Below are positions 18,088 to 27,513 of a stretch of 64,000 bases of DNA, in pieces (within the stretch, counting starts at the first letter, position 1; every line of letters begins with the position of its first letter). A program made the position numbers and the translations under genes. The stretch is taken from positions 62,001 through 126,000 of the forward strand of contig NZ_FOWX01000006.1 of the NCBI RefSeq assembly GCF_900115555.1, read 5' to 3'. The notes beneath the pieces were generated by a model. It had not been told where the DNA came from. It saw only the letters and a list, made by a program, of their open reading frames with translations, and did not search any database. This DNA is from Pseudomonas borbori (lineage in GTDB: Bacteria; Pseudomonadota; Gammaproteobacteria; Pseudomonadales; Pseudomonadaceae).

Positions 18088-18381
18088 ATGAGTGTTGAAG
18101 GTTTTTTTGAATCCCTCGGCCAGGCGTTCGGCGCGGTCATCCGCTTCATCGTCGAAGGCCTGAGCGGATTCCTCGGCCTATTGGGCGATGCGATCGGCGG
18201 TTTTATCGATGGCATGTCCAAGGCGCTCGGCATTACTCCGTCACTGCTCGGCATGGTGGTGCTGGTAATTGGCCTGCTACTGCTCTACACCGCCGTGCGC
18301 GCCTTCTTGCGCCGCTCGATCATCGCCGGATTGATCTGGCTGTTTTTCGGTCTGTGGCTGCTCGGCGGGCTGATTAGCTGA
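18088..18381 (+). CDS. Small two-helix membrane protein between yfhM and pbpC
   Basis: A 97-residue protein. The N-terminal half is glycine- and phenylalanine-rich and amphipathic (GFLGLLGDAIGGFIDGMSKAL). The C-terminal half has two transmembrane segments (about 53-70 and 77-95), separated by a basic turn RAFLRRS. No family is recognised. Codon use is normal for this genome and it has its own gap upstream of pbpC, so I regard it as a real gene. It lies on the strand opposite to both neighbours, in the middle of an otherwise conserved envelope gene pair. Confidence 0.65.
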   Translation: MSVEGFFESLGQAFGAVIRFIVEGLSGFLGLLGDAIGGFIDGMSKALGITPSLLGMVVLVIGLLLLYTAVRAFLRRSIIAGLIWLFFGLWLLGGLIS

Positions 18382-18467
18382 ACATCCTGCCAGGCAAAGC
18401 TCGCCTCGCACATCGCACGCAGGCCAGGCGTCATATGCGACACCCTGGTTGAAGGCGCGCCACAACC

Positions 18468-18534
18468 CCGTGGGAGCGGATTTATCCGCGAAGCTTCGCG
18501 GCTGAAGCGGAGTGCCGCCCAGCCGCTCCCACGG
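18468..18534. repeat. REP-type palindromic repeat
   Basis: Outer arms CCGTGGGAGCGG and CCGCTCCCACGG enclose an inner perfect palindrome CCGCGAAGCTTCGCGG (18486-18501). GTGGGAGCGG is the core of a widespread Pseudomonas REP family. It lies between two convergent genes (the small membrane protein and yfhM) and may act as a terminator and mRNA stabiliser. A fragment of the same sequence recurs at 29,762-29,782. Confidence 0.8.
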
Positions 18535-18552
18535 GTAGCACGCCGCCTGTTA

Positions 18553-21500
18553 CTAACGCTCCTTGACCACCAGCCGTCCCGGCGCCTCCCCCAGCGCCTG
18601 CCAGTTCGGCCGGTACATGGACTCCACCTGTGGCGGCGGTACGCGGTAGCTGCCGGGAGTGACGGCGCGGGCCAGGTAGAGCAGGTGGCTGCTGTCGTAG
18701 CCACTGACATCCAGGGCCGCGACATAGCGGTTGCCACGGAACTCCTGGTGCTTGATCCGTGCGTTGCTCATCGACTTCTGCCAGTCCTGCACCGCGCTGC
18801 CGGCGTCCGCCAGGCTGGCGGCGCTCTGCGCCAGGTTCTGGTTCTCCAGTTCCAGGCCGGCCGGCAGCAGGTCGACCACCAGGGCGTCCGGCACCCGCTG
18901 CTTGGCCGCCACCACCAGGTGCACCAGCACCAGTTCGCCGCTACGCAGGGCGCCGAGGTCCAGCGGCCGGCCGTCCATGCCCAGGTATTCGCGGTAGATG
19001 CTGAGGTTCTCGCCACCGGCGGTTGGCGCCTTGACCGGGTAGCCGGACAGGGTCAATTGCTGGTACAGCGCTGTGTCGCCCGGGTTGCTGATGGTCAGGG
19101 GCGCGGCCAGCTCGCTGCCATCCAGCTTGAGGCCAGGCTGGGCACCGCTCAGCTCGAAGGCGAAGGCACCGCTGTTGAGCGCAGCAGTCCAGGCCGGCTC
19201 GGGCTTGGCCAGCAGGCTGCGCCCGGCCAGGTACAGCGCGTTGCGCTCCTGGGTCGACAGCCACTGCTGGCTGGCGACCTCGTCGGCCAGGGCGAACAGG
19301 CGCTGTTCGCGACTGCCGGCGGCCAGGTCATGCTCCTCGAGCAGGGCGAGGATCAGCGCCTGGTCGCGCAGCGCGCTGCCGTAGTCGCCCAGCCAGCGCC
19401 GATTGTCGCGGCTGCGCGCCAGGCCGGCGGCCAGGGCATCGTCGGCGCGCGGCTGATCGCCCATTTTCTGCAAGGCCACAGCCAGGTGCACCAGCGGCAG
19501 GCCGGACTGCGCGTCGCTGCGGCGCTCATACAGGCTGCGCAGGGCGCCGAGCGGTGCCTGTTGGCTGCGCGCCAGTACGTAAGCGGCATAGGCCTGCACG
19601 GCGAAGCGGCTGTGCTCGGCGTCGTCGCTGTAGTCAGCCTCGATCAGGTTGCGCTCCTGCACATAGCGCAGCAGCCGCTCGCTGGCCTTGTTCAACGCCT
19701 CGGCCGGCACGCCGAAGCCCTGCTCACGGGCGCGCAGGAGGAAGTCGCTGACATAGGCGCTCAGCCAGTATTCCTCGTCGCCATCGGCACCCCACAGGGC
19801 GAAACCGCCGTTGTGCCGCTGCATGCCGAGCAGGCGCTCGATGCCCAGTTCGATGGCGCGCCGACGCTGCGCGTCCGGTTCGGCTTCCAGGCCCAGCTTC
19901 TGCAGTGACGCGGCATCGGCATACAGCGACGGATAGAGGCCGCTGGCGGTCTGCTCCAGGCAGCCATAGGGGTAGGCCTTGAGCGCGCGGATCTGCTCAC
20001 CGAGGTTGAGCGGCGGCCGGCTGGACAGTTCCAGGCGCGCCTCCAGCCCGGCCGCTTCGAAGGCCTCCAGGGCGCCGGCCGGCAGGCTCCAGGTGTCGCC
20101 CTTGAGCACCGCGCGGAAGTGCTGCAGCTGCGCCGGATAGGCCGGGCGCACGCCCAGGCTCCATTCGCGGCGCAGCGGCGGCAAATCCTCGCCGGGCAGG
20201 TGCAGCCCCAGCACCTCGACCTTGATCCGACCCTGGCCATAGCCGCCGAGGGCGTGCACCGGGATGCGCAGGATGTGGCGCTGGCCGGCGGCCAGATCGA
20301 GCGACTGCTGCGCCTTGGCGGGTTCGACCAGGCTCAGCTGGCCCTCGGCGTGCAGCTGCACCTGTAGTTGCTGGGCCTGGCCGGACAGGTTGTTCAAATC
20401 CAGGGCCAGGCTGGTCTGGTCGCCACCGGCGAGGAAACGCGGCGCCGACAGCTCGGCGATCAACGGTGCGGCGACCCGCGTCTTGGCCTCGGCCATGCCG
20501 TAGCGCTCGTCGGTCCAGGCCTGGGCCATCAGGCGCAGTTCGCCGTTGAAGTCGGGGATGTCCAGGCTGACTTCGCCCTCGCCCTGCGCGTCCAGCAGCA
20601 GCGGCTGGCTCTGCAGGGCGACGATCAGCACGCTGGTGTCCGGGCGCTTGCCGCCGCCGGCCAACGCCGCGTCGCCGCCGAAGGCCAGCTTGGCTACGCG
20701 GCCCTGGCCCGCTTCGATCAGTTGCCCGTAGACATCCAGCTGATCGGCGCCGTAGGCCTTGCGGCCGAACAGGCTGGCGAACGGGTCGGGGGTGGCGTAG
20801 TCGGTGATGTTGAGGATGCCGACGTCCACCGCAGCGAGCAGCACCCGCACTTGCTCAGGCACGCTGCCGTCGGCGTTGCGCGCCTGCAGCTTGACCTTGA
20901 GCGGCTGGTTCGGGCGCATCTGTTCGGTTGCCGTCAGGCTCAGCGCCAACTGGCGCGGCGCCCGCTGCAGCGGCAGATGCAGTAGGCCGACCGCGCGCTT
21001 GGGCGTGGCATTGCTCTTGCGCTCGCCGGGGCGAATCACCAGGGCGCTGACGTACAGGTCATGCCGCGCCCAGTCCCTGGCAAGCGGAATGTCGAAGGTC
21101 TTGCCCTCGGCCGGCACCGCGATCTCCTGCCACCACAGCGGGCCGTCGCTGGACTCGACCAGCAGGTAGCCGCTGCCGGCGGCCGGCGGGGTGACCGTGA
21201 CCCTGGCGGTGTCGCCGTCGCCGTAGGCCGGCTGGTCCAGCGCCAGCTTGACCTGGTCCGGGCGCACCGCGCCGCCGTCGGCGTTGTCCTGCCAGCGGTA
21301 GCCGGCCCAGAAACGCAAGCTGCTGAGCAGGCCGGTCTGGGCGTCGATCACCTCGATGCGATAGGGGCCCCACTCCACCGGGAAAGCGATCTTGGCCGTG
21401 CCGCCGGCGGCGACCTTGAGGCTTTCCTCGTTGAGGGTGAGGAACTTCTCGGTGTAGTTGTGGCTCCAGCCGTCGCTGGCGGAGAAGTTCCAGTAGTAGT

Positions 21501-23457
21501 CGCGGCGTTCGCGGACCAGGCGCACGCTGAGTTGCTCGGCGGCCAGCTTGTTGCCGGCGGCATCGGCCACCAGCACCTCGAACTCGGCCAGGCTGCCTGA
21601 GTCGACCTGCTCGCCGTCGAACAGCCCGCGCACGCCCGGCAGGCGCTCGGCCGGCCACACCGGCTGGACCAGGCGGCGGGTGATCGGCCGGCCGCCGGAC
21701 TCCTGCAGGCTGGCCTGGAGGATCAGCTGCAGCGGCGACTTGGCCTGCGCCCAGCGGCTGTCGATGGCCAGGCTGGCCTGACCCTGCTGGTCCAGGCTGG
21801 TTTCGTCCAGTTCGATGTCCTGGCTCAGCTCCTCTTCGGTGACCGAACCGAACTGGTAGCCCGGCAGACTGGCCAGCGCCTCGCGCAGCGGGCGCACGTA
21901 GAGCTGGCCGCTGAGGCGGTTGCCAGCGGCTGGCGCGCCATACAGGTAGCGCCCTTCGACCTGGAAGCGGGCGCTGTCGGCCGGTTTGAACGGTGCCTCG
22001 CTGCCCTTGAGTTCCAGCGCCAGGCGCTCGGGCAGGAAGTCCTCGACGGCGAACTCATAGAGCTGCGGCTTGCCGTCGCCCAGGTCGAACAGCAGCTGCC
22101 AGCGCCCGGTCGGCGCCTCCTCGGCCAATGCCAGTTGGTACTGGTAGAGACCAGAGGCGTCGGCCTGCCAGACGAACTTGCGGCTGACCTGCTCGTCCGG
22201 CCGGCGCACCTCGACGCTCACCGGCTGCGCCTTGACCGCGCGGCCGTCGGCATCGCGCAGCAGGGCGTTGAGCAGCACGGTTTCGCCGGGACGATAGAGG
22301 TCGCGCGGGCCGAACACGAAGAACTGCAGGGGGTGCGCCTGGGGGCCGGCGATGTCGAACTCGGCCAGATCCAGCGCCGGGCCGTTCAGGCGCAGCAGGC
22401 TGGTCTGCTCGCCCAGCTGCGCCAGCAGCACCTCGGCCTTGGCCGCCAGCGCCAGCTCGGCGTGGCCGGCGGCGTCGGTCTTGCCCGCGGCGAGCAAGCG
22501 GCCCCGATCGTCGAGCAACTGCAGTTCGACCTCGGCCAGCGCCGCGCCGCCGGCCAGGGCCTGGGTGAACACGTCCAGACGGTTGCGGTAACGGTGGGCG
22601 GACAGGCCGATGTCGCTCAAGCTGAACAGGGTGGCCGGCTGCGAATAGCCGTAGCTGCCGGCGGCGCGCATCACCGCCAGGTACACCCCGGGCTGCTGCA
22701 ACGGTTCGAGGCCGGCGATCGGCAAGAGCAGGGTCTCGCGGGTGTTGCGCGCCGGGTCGAGGTCGAAGCGCCCGCCGTAGACCAGCTCGGCCATCGGCAG
22801 CAGCTGTTGCGCCTCCCAGGTGTCGAGGTTGCTGCTGCGCCCCCACTGGCCGAGAAAGGCCGGCAGCGCCTGCGGCTTGATGCGGAAGAACTCGACGTTG
22901 ACCGCATCGACGTTCAGCGCGATCACCGGCAGGCCCTCGGCCAGGCGGGTCGGCAGCAGAGAGCCGCGGCTGGCGAAGCCGACGCTGGCCTGCAGGTCGC
23001 GGGTCTGCAGGCGGCTGAGGTGCTCTGTGGCCAGTTGCGTGCCGGTCAGCGCCTGCAGCCCGGCATCCACCGTCAGCACCAGCTTGCGTCGCGGTTCCAG
23101 GTGACGCAGACGCAGCTCCATCAGGTTGTCGCTCAGCTCCCAGGCGCCGTCGACCTTGCCGCTCTTGCTGTCGACCAGGTGCAGGCGCCCGGCAAAATCC
23201 TGCTCGGGCTCGAGCGGCACGGAAAAGCTCACCGCCAGCGCGCTGGCGCCATCCACCTGCACTTCGGAGACGTCCACCACGTTCAGCTCGCGGCCGGCAT
23301 AGCGTGCGGCCACCGCCGCGCGCTCGCTGAGCGGTCTGGGCGCCCCGCCGCTGGTCACGGCGGCGTCCGGTTTGACTTTGGCGGGTTCGGGGGTGGAGGA
23401 ATCACAGGCGCTGAGCAGGCTCAGGACAAGTGCCAGAAGCAGTCCTTTGTTCGGCAT
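18553..23457 (-). CDS. yfhM: Bacterial alpha-2-macroglobulin lipoprotein (YfhM type)
   Basis: A 1634-residue periplasmic lipoprotein. The signal peptide ends in LLSAC (acylation at about Cys18). A series of macroglobulin-type beta-sandwich domains follows (for example DLYRPGETVLLNALLRD, typical of MG domains). The thioester motif GCLEQ lies in the second half (about residue 1170), followed by the alpha-alpha barrel with FALWGADG. It would trap attacking proteases through the activated thioester, protecting the envelope together with PBP1C, which repairs peptidoglycan. ATG 23457 has GGAG six bases upstream; a TTG four codons earlier is less likely. Length fits the family (about 1500-1650). Confidence 0.93.
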   Translation of the reverse strand: MPNKGLLLALVLSLLSACDSSTPEPAKVKPDAAVTSGGAPRPLSERAAVAARYAGRELNVVDVSEVQVDGASALAVSFSVPLEPEQDFAGRLHLVDSKSGKVDGAWELSDNLMELRLRHLEPRRKLVLTVDAGLQALTGTQLATEHLSRLQTRDLQASVGFASRGSLLPTRLAEGLPVIALNVDAVNVEFFRIKPQALPAFLGQWGRSSNLDTWEAQQLLPMAELVYGGRFDLDPARNTRETLLLPIAGLEPLQQPGVYLAVMRAAGSYGYSQPATLFSLSDIGLSAHRYRNRLDVFTQALAGGAALAEVELQLLDDRGRLLAAGKTDAAGHAELALAAKAEVLLAQLGEQTSLLRLNGPALDLAEFDIAGPQAHPLQFFVFGPRDLYRPGETVLLNALLRDADGRAVKAQPVSVEVRRPDEQVSRKFVWQADASGLYQYQLALAEEAPTGRWQLLFDLGDGKPQLYEFAVEDFLPERLALELKGSEAPFKPADSARFQVEGRYLYGAPAAGNRLSGQLYVRPLREALASLPGYQFGSVTEEELSQDIELDETSLDQQGQASLAIDSRWAQAKSPLQLILQASLQESGGRPITRRLVQPVWPAERLPGVRGLFDGEQVDSGSLAEFEVLVADAAGNKLAAEQLSVRLVRERRDYYWNFSASDGWSHNYTEKFLTLNEESLKVAAGGTAKIAFPVEWGPYRIEVIDAQTGLLSSLRFWAGYRWQDNADGGAVRPDQVKLALDQPAYGDGDTARVTVTPPAAGSGYLLVESSDGPLWWQEIAVPAEGKTFDIPLARDWARHDLYVSALVIRPGERKSNATPKRAVGLLHLPLQRAPRQLALSLTATEQMRPNQPLKVKLQARNADGSVPEQVRVLLAAVDVGILNITDYATPDPFASLFGRKAYGADQLDVYGQLIEAGQGRVAKLAFGGDAALAGGGKRPDTSVLIVALQSQPLLLDAQGEGEVSLDIPDFNGELRLMAQAWTDERYGMAEAKTRVAAPLIAELSAPRFLAGGDQTSLALDLNNLSGQAQQLQVQLHAEGQLSLVEPAKAQQSLDLAAGQRHILRIPVHALGGYGQGRIKVEVLGLHLPGEDLPPLRREWSLGVRPAYPAQLQHFRAVLKGDTWSLPAGALEAFEAAGLEARLELSSRPPLNLGEQIRALKAYPYGCLEQTASGLYPSLYADAASLQKLGLEAEPDAQRRRAIELGIERLLGMQRHNGGFALWGADGDEEYWLSAYVSDFLLRAREQGFGVPAEALNKASERLLRYVQERNLIEADYSDDAEHSRFAVQAYAAYVLARSQQAPLGALRSLYERRSDAQSGLPLVHLAVALQKMGDQPRADDALAAGLARSRDNRRWLGDYGSALRDQALILALLEEHDLAAGSREQRLFALADEVASQQWLSTQERNALYLAGRSLLAKPEPAWTAALNSGAFAFELSGAQPGLKLDGSELAAPLTISNPGDTALYQQLTLSGYPVKAPTAGGENLSIYREYLGMDGRPLDLGALRSGELVLVHLVVAAKQRVPDALVVDLLPAGLELENQNLAQSAASLADAGSAVQDWQKSMSNARIKHQEFRGNRYVAALDVSGYDSSHLLYLARAVTPGSYRVPPPQVESMYRPNWQALGEAPGRLVVKER

Positions 23458-23590
23458 TGCAGGCTCCAACGAAATGGCGGGTGCAGGAGCCAGTCACTAT
23501 AGCCGAGCCGCCCTGCAGCGATGAGAACGGCACGGCAAAGCCGCACATGACGCCCGGTCAGCTGGCGGCAACCGCGTCATATGCCTCAAC

Positions 23591-24055
23591 TCAGGCGCAG
23601 AGGTCGCAAACCTCGGCGTTGGGCGCCAGTTTGAAAAACTCGTCGACCGGCATGTGCACCAGGCTTTCGTGATCCCCGGCTTCCAGGTAGATGTCCTGCT
23701 GGCGCACCAGCATCGGATCGATCAACATGTCGAGGCCATAGACCTCGCCCAGCGCCGGTACCGCGCCGCGCTCGCAATCCTTGAACAAAGCCGCCAGCGC
23801 TTGCTCGCCACTGAGCTGCCAGCGCTGCGTGCCCTTGTGTACCTTGTTCAGATCCAGTTGCCGATTGGCCGGTAACACGGCCATCAGATAGTGCCCGCGA
23901 CGATCGTCGAGAATCACCGACTTGGCCATTCGTGAAGCGGGGATTCCGGCCTTGCGCGCCGACTCCAGGCTGGTGGCCGAGGGCATGTGCTCGACCAGTT
24001 TGAACTGACAATGCGCCCGCCGCAGGCTGCGCTCCAGGGTTTGTGCCATGTGCAT
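23591..24055 (-). CDS. YbaK/EbsC-family aminoacyl-tRNA deacylase
   Basis: A 154-residue YbaK/ProX-like protein with the family pattern: a conserved SVILDD strand containing the catalytic-region Lys, VLPANRQLDLNKV, and a late acidic-glycine segment (GAVPALGEVYGLDMLID). Members hydrolyse mischarged aminoacyl-tRNAs such as Cys-tRNA(Pro) or Ala-tRNA(Pro); which one cannot be told here. The start at 24055 is decided by an AGGAGGT ribosome-binding site five bases upstream; a second ATG two codons later is also possible. It is a single-gene unit divergent from the MATE gene. Confidence 0.85.
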   Translation of the reverse strand: MHMAQTLERSLRRAHCQFKLVEHMPSATSLESARKAGIPASRMAKSVILDDRRGHYLMAVLPANRQLDLNKVHKGTQRWQLSGEQALAALFKDCERGAVPALGEVYGLDMLIDPMLVRQQDIYLEAGDHESLVHMPVDEFFKLAPNAEVCDLCA

Positions 24056-24226
24056 GAGCCACCTCCTCGACCGTTTCGATTCGCGGTCATCGCCGATTGC
24101 CTGCTTCAAGTCTAGTCAGGCGACGGCGCGGCCAAGAAACGCTTGCTGCTATAGCGCGGCAGGCATAGTCGAAACAGCACTATCGAACCCGCCCTTGTCT
24201 ATAATCGGCGTTTTCCCGGAGTCGCC

Positions 24227-25588
24227 ATGTCCGCACTGCTCGCTGCCTGGCAGCACGCGCCGACCCACAAACGGGTCTGGGCGCTGGCTGCGCCGATGAT
24301 CTTGTCCAACCTGTCGGTGCCGCTGGTGGCCCTGGTCGACAGCACGGTGATCGGTCATCTGCCCCATGCCCAGCAACTGGCGGCAGTGGCGATCGGCGGC
24401 AGCCTGTACACCTTGCTGACCTGGGCCGTGGGTTTCCTGCGCATGGGCACCACCGGCTTCGCCGCCCAGGCCGCCGGCCGGCAAGACGGCAGCGCATTGC
24501 GCCAGGTGTTGCTGCAGGGCCTGCTGCTCGGCGGGCTGCTGGCACTGGCCTTGATCCTCCTGGCGCTACCGTTCAGCGCCGCGGCGCTGAGCCTGATGCA
24601 GCCCTCGGCGCAGCTCGATGCGCTGGCCCGCGGTTACCTGCAGATCCGTCTGCTCGGCCTGCCCGCGACGCTGGCCAGCTATGCCCTGATCGGCTGGCTG
24701 CTCGGCACCCAGAATGCCCGCGGGCCGCTGGCGATCCTGCTGACCACCAACCTGCTCAATGTGGCGCTGGATTTGCTGTTCGTCCTCGGCTTGCACTGGG
24801 GCGTGGCCGGGGCGGCCTGGGCTTCGGTGATCGCCGAATGGAGTGGCGCGCTGCTGGGGCTGTGGCTGGCGCGCAGCGCCCTGCAGCGTTATGCCGGGCG
24901 GATCGACTGGCCGGCGCTGCGCCGCTGGCCGAGCTGGCGGCCGCTGCTGGCGGTCAATCGCGACATCTTCATCCGCACCCTGGCCCTGCAGTTGGTGTTC
25001 TTCCTGATCACAGTGCAGGGCACCCGCCTGGGCGATGCTACGGTGGCGGCCAACGCCCTGTTGCTCAATGGCCTGCTGCTCAGCGCCCATGCCCTCGATG
25101 GCCTGGCCCATGCGGTCGAGGCGCTGTGCGGCCATGCCCTCGGCGCCCGCGACCGCAACGCGCTGCGCCGCAGCCTGATCGTCGCCGGTGGCTGGTCACT
25201 GCTGGCCAGCCTCGGCTTCGCCCTGTTGTTCGGGTTCGGCGGACACTGGTTCATCTACCTGCAAACCGACATCGCAGCGGTGCGCGCCCTGGCCCTCGAC
25301 TACCTGCCCTACCTGGCGCTGCTGCCCCTGATCGCGGTGTGGAGCTACCTGCTCGACGGCCTGTTCATCGGCGCCACCCGCGCGCGCGAGATGCGCGATG
25401 CCATGCTGCTTGCCCTGCTGCCGGGGCTGGCACTGGGCTGGTGGCTGCAACCCCTGGGCAATCATGGCCTGTGGCTGGCCTTCCTGGGTTTCATGTTGCT
25501 GCGCAGCCTGAGTCTCGGTGCCTATGCTTACCGCCTGACCCGCGCTGATCGCTGGTTCGCCGCCATGCCCGCGCGCTGCGCCGACTGA
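24227..25588 (+). CDS. MATE-family efflux transporter, DinF type
   Basis: A 453-residue protein with about 12 transmembrane helices in two similar halves. It opens with the MATE signature LAAPMILSNLSVPLVALVDSTVIGHL and has FLRMGTTGFAAQAAG in the first half, both typical of the DinF branch. It should export cationic or stress-related compounds in exchange for sodium or protons; the substrate is unknown. A TATAAT box at 24200-24205 lies 22 bases before the start, and CGGAG serves as ribosome-binding site. A DUF2214 gene follows after 12 bases, probably in the same transcript. Confidence 0.9.
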   Translation: MSALLAAWQHAPTHKRVWALAAPMILSNLSVPLVALVDSTVIGHLPHAQQLAAVAIGGSLYTLLTWAVGFLRMGTTGFAAQAAGRQDGSALRQVLLQGLLLGGLLALALILLALPFSAAALSLMQPSAQLDALARGYLQIRLLGLPATLASYALIGWLLGTQNARGPLAILLTTNLLNVALDLLFVLGLHWGVAGAAWASVIAEWSGALLGLWLARSALQRYAGRIDWPALRRWPSWRPLLAVNRDIFIRTLALQLVFFLITVQGTRLGDATVAANALLLNGLLLSAHALDGLAHAVEALCGHALGARDRNALRRSLIVAGGWSLLASLGFALLFGFGGHWFIYLQTDIAAVRALALDYLPYLALLPLIAVWSYLLDGLFIGATRAREMRDAMLLALLPGLALGWWLQPLGNHGLWLAFLGFMLLRSLSLGAYAYRLTRADRWFAAMPARCAD

Positions 25589-25600
25589 GAGGAATCCGCC

Positions 25601-26056
25601 ATGGCCGAAGCCATTGCCGCCTACCTGCATTACCTGTCGATCTTTCTGCTGTTCGCCCTGCTGACCCTCGAACACGGCCTGTTCAAGCAACCGTTGGACC
25701 TGCAGCGGGCGCGCCGCCTGCTGCGCATCGACGCCGCCTACGGGGCGAGCGCCGGGCTGGTGCTGGTCAGCGGCGCCGTCCGCGCGGTCTGGTTCGGCAA
25801 GGGCCTGGACTACTACCTGCACAACGGCCTGTTCCACGCCAAGCTCGGCCTGTTCGTGCTGATCGGCCTGCTGTCGATCCTGCCGACCAAACTGTTCCTC
25901 GGCTGGCGCGGCGCCCTCAAGGCCGGCCAGCTGCCGCAGCTCAGCGCCCCCCGGGGCCGGCTGGTGACCCTGGTGATCCGCCTGGAGCTGCTGTTGCTGC
26001 TGATCCTGCCGTTGCTGGCGGCATTGCTGGCGCGCGGCTTCGGGGTGATCGGCTGA
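25601..26056 (+). CDS. DUF2214-family membrane protein
   Basis: A 151-residue protein with four predicted transmembrane helices (about 7-25, 45-65, 80-100 and 128-147). The loop segments LFHAKLGLFVLIGLLSI and PTKLFLGWRGAL fit the DUF2214 pattern of predicted inner-membrane proteins. No biochemical role is known for the family. GAGAGGA precedes the ATG, 12 bases after the MATE stop, so it is likely expressed with that transporter. Confidence 0.8.
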   Translation: MAEAIAAYLHYLSIFLLFALLTLEHGLFKQPLDLQRARRLLRIDAAYGASAGLVLVSGAVRAVWFGKGLDYYLHNGLFHAKLGLFVLIGLLSILPTKLFLGWRGALKAGQLPQLSAPRGRLVTLVIRLELLLLLILPLLAALLARGFGVIG

Positions 26057-26133
26057 GCATGAACAGCTGTCCACACGCAGCCTAAGCAGCACTGCCCCGG
26101 TGCGCATGGCGCACCTTTCGGGCCGGTGGCAGC

Positions 26134-26157
26134 GAAACAATAATTCCGAGACAGCAC
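26134..26157. repeat. Solo copy of a 24-bp MITE terminal repeat
   Basis: This 24-base stretch, ending GAGACAGCAC, matches 22 of 24 bases of the left terminal repeat (complemented) of the element at 59,023-59,160. No opposite end is seen to the left, so it is a remnant or one-ended copy lying downstream of two convergent genes. Confidence 0.5.
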
Positions 26158-26176
26158 ACCAGCTGCCCAGCAACCA

Positions 26177-26653
26177 CTAGCTGCGCAACAACAGCGCGCC
26201 TTCGATCGGCACATAGCGACTGGCCGCCCGCACCAGCGATTGCGCGGTCAGCCCCGGCACGCCATAAGCCACGGCCTCGACCCCGTAGCTGCGGACCTTC
26301 TCCAGCAGCAGATCGAAATCGCCATCGCCGGAGGCCAGCACCACCTCGTCGACCCGCGGGGCGCTGTCCATGATGTCGATGCAGATGCCCACGTCCCAGT
26401 CGCCCTTGGCCGAGCCGTCGCTGCGCTGGATATAGGGCTTGAGCTTCACGGTGAAACCGAGGTTGCGCAGGATCTGCTGGAACTGCTGCTGCTTGGCGTC
26501 GCCACGGTCGATGGCGTAGGCATAGGCCTCGACGATCTGCCCGTGCTGGCTGATGTCGGCCCACAGTGCGGCGTAGTCGAAGTGGCAGCCATAGGCCTGG
26601 CGCACGGTGTAATAGAGGTTCTGTACATCGGCGAATACGGCGATTTTCTTCAC
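26177..26653 (-). CDS. NYN-domain (LabA/DUF88-type) putative ribonuclease
   Basis: A 158-residue PIN-like NYN domain. The acidic metal site is visible as the early FADVQNLYY motif, the mid WDVGICIDIMD segment and the late LASGDGDFDLLLEKV. Such proteins are predicted Mg-dependent RNases; LabA-type members bind RNA. The GTG start at 26653 (VKKIAVFADVQN) is preceded by AGAGGA with seven bases spacing and sits where the family usually begins; a longer in-frame start at 26701 has no support. The gene is convergent with the DUF2214 gene. Confidence 0.88.
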   Translation of the reverse strand: MKKIAVFADVQNLYYTVRQAYGCHFDYAALWADISQHGQIVEAYAYAIDRGDAKQQQFQQILRNLGFTVKLKPYIQRSDGSAKGDWDVGICIDIMDSAPRVDEVVLASGDGDFDLLLEKVRSYGVEAVAYGVPGLTAQSLVRAASRYVPIEGALLLRS

Positions 26654-26804
26654 CGGCAATCCTCTTGGGGTAACGAACGCCGGCCAGTATGCCAGATCCA
26701 CCCGGCACGCTTGCCCGCCTGCATAACCCGTGCGTCGCGAATTTGGAGCGCCTGCCGCGATCGGCTAGAGTGGCGCCCTGCTCACTCGACCGCGACCCCT
26801 GCCC

Positions 26805-27467
26805 ATGAATGCGTTCCACGTCCTGCGCGATGCCTGGTATTTCTTCAGCCACAACCTGGCGGCGATCGCCCGCCTGTGCTTGCCCCTGGTGGTGCTCGAA
26901 GCGCTGGTGCAGCAGATCGTCAGCGCTCGGGTCGGGGGCGAAGCCGCTGCGGCTTACGGCATTCTGGTGGGCCTGCTGTTCTATCCGCTGTACACCGCGG
27001 CGCTGATCCTGTTCCTCGATGCGCGCAGCCGGGGCGAGGCGCCGGCCAACCGCGACCTGCTCGCCGCCAGCCTGCGCCTATGGCCGGGCTTTGCCCTGCT
27101 GGCGGGTCTGAGTACCCTGGCGATCATGCTCGGCGCTTCGCTGTTCGTGCTGCCAGGCCTGTGGATCATGATCAAGCTGGCATTCGCCGAGTACCTGCTG
27201 GTGCTGCGCGGGCTGAGCCCGATCAAGGCGCTGCATGAGAGCTTCGAGCTGACCAGCGGCTACTTCTGGCAGATTCTGACCTGCGTGCTGTGCGTCATGC
27301 TGCCGTTGTGGCTGCTGTCCTGGGCCAGCCAACCGGCCGAGGGCGCGCAAGCGGACGTGCTGCTCAGTCTGCTGCTCGACAGCGCCAACGGCTTTCTCCA
27401 GCTGTTCGCCAGCGTGGTGCTGTTTCGCCTGTTCATGCTGCGCGCTACGCTGCCGGCAGAGGAATGA
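26805..27467 (+). CDS. YciC/UPF0259-like membrane protein
   Basis: A 220-residue protein with about six transmembrane helices. The N-terminal segment RDAWYFFSHNLAAIARLCLPLVVLE and the later ALHESFELTSGYFWQIL match the architecture of the YciC family of inner-membrane proteins. The function is unknown. ATG 26805 lies 151 bases from the divergent NYN gene. It is probably monocistronic or followed by the VOC gene 46 bases downstream. Confidence 0.8.
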   Translation: MNAFHVLRDAWYFFSHNLAAIARLCLPLVVLEALVQQIVSARVGGEAAAAYGILVGLLFYPLYTAALILFLDARSRGEAPANRDLLAASLRLWPGFALLAGLSTLAIMLGASLFVLPGLWIMIKLAFAEYLLVLRGLSPIKALHESFELTSGYFWQILTCVLCVMLPLWLLSWASQPAEGAQADVLLSLLLDSANGFLQLFASVVLFRLFMLRATLPAEE

Positions 27468-27513
27468 ATTCGGGCTAGGCTGTTAGGGGTCAATTACCAA
27501 GGAGAACTGCCCA

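Noticed and set aside
22135..23502. Long plus-strand frame opposite yfhM, and similar ones opposite pbpC (16,192-17,922) and hrpB (46,843-48,975)
   Set aside because: High GC in third codon positions leaves long antisense frames; the minus-strand genes carry diagnostic motifs and these do not.
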